Below, one piece after another: positions 4,968 through 8,137 of a stretch of 8,137 nucleotides of DNA. The translations under genes and the position numbers were made by a program. Within the stretch, counting starts at the first letter, position 1. Every line of letters begins with the position of its first letter. Source of the stretch: Actinomycetes bacterium. GTDB lineage: Bacteria; Actinomycetota; Acidimicrobiia; Acidimicrobiales; Acidimicrobiaceae. The notes beneath the pieces are model-generated. The model worked only from the letters and a program-made list of their open reading frames with translations, made no database searches and was not told the DNA's origin. The DNA is taken from contig JAJYGZ010000253.1 in assembly GCA_021790495.1 (NCBI GenBank), forward strand, positions 1 through 8,137. The letters run 5' to 3'.

Positions 4968-6164
4968 ATGGAGGTGTCGGGACAGGATCCTAGTTGGGAC
5001 GATGATGATGACTCGGCACACGAGGGCGACGAGTCTTCATACCCCCTGCTGCCACCGCCGGATCGGCTTTGGCGCCATCCCAGCGAAGCAACGCCTTTTG
5101 GCCGCTTTCGTCGCCAGGGCGACTTTGGCCGCAGAGACAAACGGAACCACTGGGCGGGGCGACGCGCGCTTGGCATGGTTTTGGTCGCGATTGCCGCCGG
5201 TGCCGGTGGCGCGTGGGCGTACAACTCTGCCGTCGGCAGTCCGCTACCTAAGCCAAACAGCAATCAGGTTAACGTCATTTCACTACCGGTCGGAATTTCA
5301 CAAAAGATCGCTCGAATCTCGTCCGCGGTCACCGAAATAAAAAACCCCACTGGTTCACTGTGGCAGGCTGCAACCTTCATAAATTCTTCCAACTACCTAG
5401 TCACCTCCGCCGGAACCCTCACAACTGACGAGATACTCCTCGAGCGCGTCCGGACTAATGCATGGCAAAGGCTCTGGGTAGCCGCCGTAGACCCACTCAC
5501 CGGTTCTGCGATCCTCCAGACAACCCGGCCCTCACCCCGATTCCTCTCCAACTATCTAAAGGAAGCTCCGCAGGCCGGCGCTTTGGACGAATTGTTATAT
5601 CCGCGCAAGTCTTCCCCCGGAGTCGTCCTAAAGATGGCCGAAGTCGTTTCGTCTGCTACCCCGCTTGCGCTTGGCGGGAAACTATATGTCCCGAACGCAA
5701 TCGAATTAGACACCGTCGCCTTGGGTGTGCCTCTTGGCGCCCTGGTATTGGATCCTGAAGGCGATCCGGTCGGGATTGTAGTCAAATCCGAGGCTTCTAA
5801 GCACGGCTCGCGGCTTTTCGCTACGCCACTACCTTCGATCGCTCGAATCACAATTTTAATCAAGAACCACATGGGCATACTTCATGGATATATGGGGGTG
5901 GTGGGTAAAACAGTTGCCGAGACGGGAAATAACGCATACGCCGGAGGTGTGCAAATCATCTCAATTGCGTCTGGCTCTCCCGCCGAGAAGGCGAAGCTCC
6001 CGATTGGATCTATCATTGTGACGGTCGACGGTGCCAAGATAGATTCCCTACCGGCGTTACAGTCGATTCTTCTCTCGAGCGAACCAGGTTCGACCGTCAG
6101 CATCGGTGTCGAGAACTCTGGACATTACGCCAGCTACCGCTTGGCGTTGGCGAATCACCCCTAA
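4968..6164 (+). CDS. Membrane-anchored HtrA-like trypsin-fold/PDZ protein lacking the catalytic triad
   Basis: Counted from ATG 4968 the protein has 398 residues; TTG 4959 in the same frame is an alternative start. An acidic cytoplasmic N-terminus (SWDDDDD) leads to PPPDRLWRHPSE (29-40), a motif I associate with actinobacterial trypsin-like/PDZ proteins. One membrane helix follows at about 66-85, then a trypsin-like region at about 110-305 and a C-terminal PDZ domain at about 309-395 (GGVQIISIASGSPAEKAKL, GSIIVTVDGAKIDS). HtrA proteases normally carry TNxH, DxxDLA and GNSGGP. Here the aligned stretches read TSAGTL (146-151), DPLTGSAIL (175-183) and GVPLGALV (233-240), so His, Asp and Ser become Gly149, Gly179 and Pro235. 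The fold markers remain, for example LDPEGDPVGIVV (241-252). It is probably an inactive sensor or substrate-binding protein facing outward. The alignment is by eye. Confidence 0.78.
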   Translation: MEVSGQDPSWDDDDDSAHEGDESSYPLLPPPDRLWRHPSEATPFGRFRRQGDFGRRDKRNHWAGRRALGMVLVAIAAGAGGAWAYNSAVGSPLPKPNSNQVNVISLPVGISQKIARISSAVTEIKNPTGSLWQAATFINSSNYLVTSAGTLTTDEILLERVRTNAWQRLWVAAVDPLTGSAILQTTRPSPRFLSNYLKEAPQAGALDELLYPRKSSPGVVLKMAEVVSSATPLALGGKLYVPNAIELDTVALGVPLGALVLDPEGDPVGIVVKSEASKHGSRLFATPLPSIARITILIKNHMGILHGYMGVVGKTVAETGNNAYAGGVQIISIASGSPAEKAKLPIGSIIVTVDGAKIDSLPALQSILLSSEPGSTVSIGVENSGHYASYRLALANHP

Positions 6165-6218
6165 GCACCTCCTAGATTTGCTAACACGCGACATTGCAGC
6201 CCGCCCGGAGGAATAGTT

Positions 6219-6228
6219 GAGGCGCCTC
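6219..6228. promoter_or_regulatory. 10-bp palindrome GAGGCGCCTC upstream of the zincin_2-family gene
   Basis: This perfect palindrome lies in the 126-nt gap between the HtrA-like and zincin_2-family genes, 62 nt before ATG 6291. It could be an operator, but short GC-rich palindromes also arise by chance. A 7-bp inverted repeat (6163-6169 with 6230-6236) encloses it at long range. No intrinsic terminator with a T-run is seen after the HtrA-like gene, so read-through into the next gene is possible. Confidence 0.25.
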
Positions 6229-6290
6229 GGGTGCTTTGGGGAGTAAGAACAGCGATACATTTTGCAGATTCGATTATTTTGAGGTATTTG

Positions 6291-7460
6291 ATGGCAGACA
6301 ATCCATTCGGCTCCGACCCATTCGAGATCGTCTTCAAGGATCTGTTGAAAGTTATGTCTAGCCAGGGCCAGTTGGCGTCCAGCGTTGCTGAGCAGTTTGC
6401 AACGTCGATTGCCGCAGAAGGCGACGGTAGCCACAACCCAGAGCCTCTGGTGCGCATGAAGCTTGAATCGCTATTCGAGCTTGCAGACAGAGAGTTGGCG
6501 AATGAGTCAATCCTTGCCGACTTGCTCCCGCGAAATGTGAGCGTCGAGGTAGTGTCTCCGGTAGATTTTGCGCGCAAGTCGCTCGCCGACTTCTCGGAAC
6601 TTCTCGGCCGCGCAGAGGAAGTCGCTAAAGCGGCATCTCCGACCGACATGACCGCCGCGGCTGAATCCATTGAGATTGCGGGTCTGCCCCTCGCGCAGAT
6701 GGGAAGCATGATGGGTCCAGTTATGACTGGCCTAAATGCTGGATCATGTATTGGTCACCTCGCCAATGAGTCCCTCGGAAGTTATGACGTGCCGCTGATC
6801 CGATCGGATGGCCGCATTCAAGTCGTAGCAGCAAATTTGAAATCGTTTGCCGAAGAGTGGAGCCTCGACTACGACGAAGTGGCTCTTTGGCTTTGCCTAA
6901 GCCAGTTATCGATACATACAATACTTTCACGACCTTCGATAAAAGCGCGCATTGAACGTCTTGTCGACGACCACTTCGGAGCGTCGATTCAATTCACCGA
7001 AATGCTCAACAAAAAACTTTCGGAAATCGATATGAGTGACCCGTCCGCGCTTCAGAGGCTCGCCTCGAATCCGAACGAGCTCATGGGAATCCAACTCTCT
7101 AGCACCCAAGAAGCCCAGCTCCGAGATGCACGCGGATTCTTCGCAGTCGTAGTGGGGCTGGCGGACTATGCGACATCTACCGCTGCGCGCAAGCTCATGG
7201 GCAGCTTTGAACCAATCGCCGAAGCACTGCGCAGACGACGGCTGGAAATCCGCGAAGGAGAGGAACTTTTTAAGAAGCTCTTCGGCCTTGGCTTCGACAG
7301 TGTTACCTTTGAACTCGGCCACAAGTTCGTTTTCGGCGTACTTGAGCGAAACGCCGAAAATGAACTCGGAAAAATATTGATTGACGATCAGATGTTTCCG
7401 ACTCCCAACGAAATCGACGCCCCGGGACTTTGGCTCGCTCGGACCGGTGCATCGTCGTAA
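6291..7460 (+). CDS. Zincin_2 (DUF2342/Rv3195-like) family protein lacking HExxH
   Basis: The start is ATG 6291, with GAGG at 6281-6284 six nt upstream; GTG 6231 in the same frame lacks such a site. The 389-residue protein follows the actinobacterial family often annotated as zinc-dependent metalloprotease or F420-associated hydrolase. Family-like segments are LAQMGSMMGPVMTGLNAGSC (134-153), LGSYDVPL (162-169), VAANLKSF (179-186), LDYDEVALWLCL (192-203) and, near the end, FPTPNEIDAPGLWLAR (369-384). In active members WxxLHExxH follows; here the stretch is WLCLSQLSI (200-208), so H, E and H become Ser204, Gln205 and Ile208. The later region with a conserved E-G pair reads VVGLAD (287-292), with Val288 at the Glu position. 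Zinc binding is therefore not expected. No signal peptide or membrane segment is clear. The residue losses are seen; the family call rests on remembered motifs, and the function is unknown. Confidence 0.72.
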   Translation: MADNPFGSDPFEIVFKDLLKVMSSQGQLASSVAEQFATSIAAEGDGSHNPEPLVRMKLESLFELADRELANESILADLLPRNVSVEVVSPVDFARKSLADFSELLGRAEEVAKAASPTDMTAAAESIEIAGLPLAQMGSMMGPVMTGLNAGSCIGHLANESLGSYDVPLIRSDGRIQVVAANLKSFAEEWSLDYDEVALWLCLSQLSIHTILSRPSIKARIERLVDDHFGASIQFTEMLNKKLSEIDMSDPSALQRLASNPNELMGIQLSSTQEAQLRDARGFFAVVVGLADYATSTAARKLMGSFEPIAEALRRRRLEIREGEELFKKLFGLGFDSVTFELGHKFVFGVLERNAENELGKILIDDQMFPTPNEIDAPGLWLARTGASS

Positions 7461-7522
7461 TCGAGGGGACTCCTACGCAATTGCCCATAAAGATTTGATC
7501 CATTCTTGACGATTAAATCGCC

Positions 7523-8137
7523 ATGCAGCGCCCCAAAGAGAATGACTCTGACGATCAATTCCACCCCGACAGCTCATCGGCGTCGAACGACACTGGGCCA
7601 TCGCCTGCCGACCGCTCCGGCACTGACGCGAAGCGCCGTAACCCAGGCAAGGGCAGAGCGAACACACCGAGCGGCTACGAGGGGTACGAAACCGAACTAA
7701 TCAAGTTGGCTGCGCTTGATCCCTTTGAAGACATCTCCACTCCCGTTGTAGCTGATGACGTCGATAATGGCGACTCACTTTTCGGCTTTTCGAGCGAATA
7801 CGACTTCACAGCAGCTGAGTCGGACGCTTTTAGTTTCGATGATGAAGACGCCAGCTTCGATACCGTCGCTTTCTACGATGGCCTGGAGGTTGAAATGCCG
7901 GGGCACGATACCTGGCCCATCGACGAAGACGAGCAATTCCTACTCCCTTACCAGCGGTATCTGAGCACGCAACCCGACGACGTTCGGGAATTCGTTGATG
8001 AGACAAACCTCTTTGACTCACCTCCAGCGGCGCCCCAAGATTTGTACCTCAACATGGCGGGGGGCACCCACCTTGAGCATGACGGCTGGTACTCAGAGCA
8101 CGATTTACACGGATCGGACCCCTCAATCGCCGGATCG
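7523..8137 (+). CDS. Unrecognised acidic, aromatic-rich protein, C-terminus cut by window edge
   Basis: The frame is open from ATG 7523 to the right edge (205 codons); a TAA two codons upstream makes this the first possible start. No Shine-Dalgarno is visible before it. The first 60 residues are polar and Ser/Pro-rich with a basic patch at 31-45 (RSGTDAKRRNPGKGR). From residue 62 to 205 there are 36 Asp/Glu, two Arg and no Lys, with about 19 Phe, Tyr or Trp spread among them, for example SLFGFSSEYDF (85-95) and SFDDEDASFD (104-113). There is no signal peptide, membrane helix or catalytic motif in the visible part. It looks largely disordered and may be the N-terminal part of a larger protein. 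It starts 62 nt after the zincin_2-family gene on the same strand and could be co-transcribed. No family is recognised. Confidence 0.65.
   Translation, partial: MQRPKENDSDDQFHPDSSSASNDTGPSPADRSGTDAKRRNPGKGRANTPSGYEGYETELIKLAALDPFEDISTPVVADDVDNGDSLFGFSSEYDFTAAESDAFSFDDEDASFDTVAFYDGLEVEMPGHDTWPIDEDEQFLLPYQRYLSTQPDDVREFVDETNLFDSPPAAPQDLYLNMAGGTHLEHDGWYSEHDLHGSDPSIAGS

Noticed and set aside
6231..6290. GTG start at 6231 for the zincin_2-family gene.
   Set aside because: ATG 6291 has GAGG six nt upstream, and the extra 20 residues do not resemble the family N-terminus or a signal peptide.

Overview
The window looks like a chromosomal stretch from an actinobacterium (Actinomycetota), most probably of the Acidimicrobiia type. 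The pointers are a DivIVA homologue, a zincin_2 (DUF2342) family protein known mainly from Actinobacteria, an MreB-fold protein beside moaE, and the N-terminal signature PDRLWRHPSE in a membrane-anchored trypsin-like/PDZ protein. The lineage is inferred from family knowledge; no search was run. I see no rRNA, tRNA, CRISPR array, insertion sequence or phage gene.

Layout. (1) 1-1123, minus: a DivIVA-domain coiled-coil protein with a long acidic tail. It runs off the left edge in a 12-bp tandem repeat. (2) 1124-1355: a gap holding a strong bulged inverted repeat. (3) 1356-2384, minus: a membrane-anchored PDZ + Lon-type (S16) serine protease of the YlbL/SepM type with an intact Ser/Lys dyad. Its start codon is predicted to sit inside a leader hairpin below a plausible sigma70-type promoter. 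(4) 2517-3167, plus: a small HEAT-repeat protein whose stop codon directly abuts that of the next, convergent gene. (5) 4802-3168, minus: a tight cluster reading moaE, a 61-residue single-pass membrane protein, then a degenerate MreB-like protein. (6) 4968-6164, plus: an HtrA-like membrane protein with a PDZ domain but no catalytic triad. (7) 6291-7460, plus: a zincin_2 family protein that has lost HExxH. (8) 7523 to the right edge, plus: an unrecognised, very acidic, aromatic-rich protein.

The unifying theme is cell envelope and division, with an unusual concentration of apparent pseudoenzymes. Three proteins keep the fold signatures of an MreB ATPase, an HtrA protease and a zinc metalloprotease, yet each lacks the residues that would make it active. 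The S16 protease and MoaE in the same window keep theirs. I infer that several of these genes encode scaffold, sensor or regulator versions of enzymes. Whether they act together is not shown by the sequence; only the moaE cluster has operon-like spacing.
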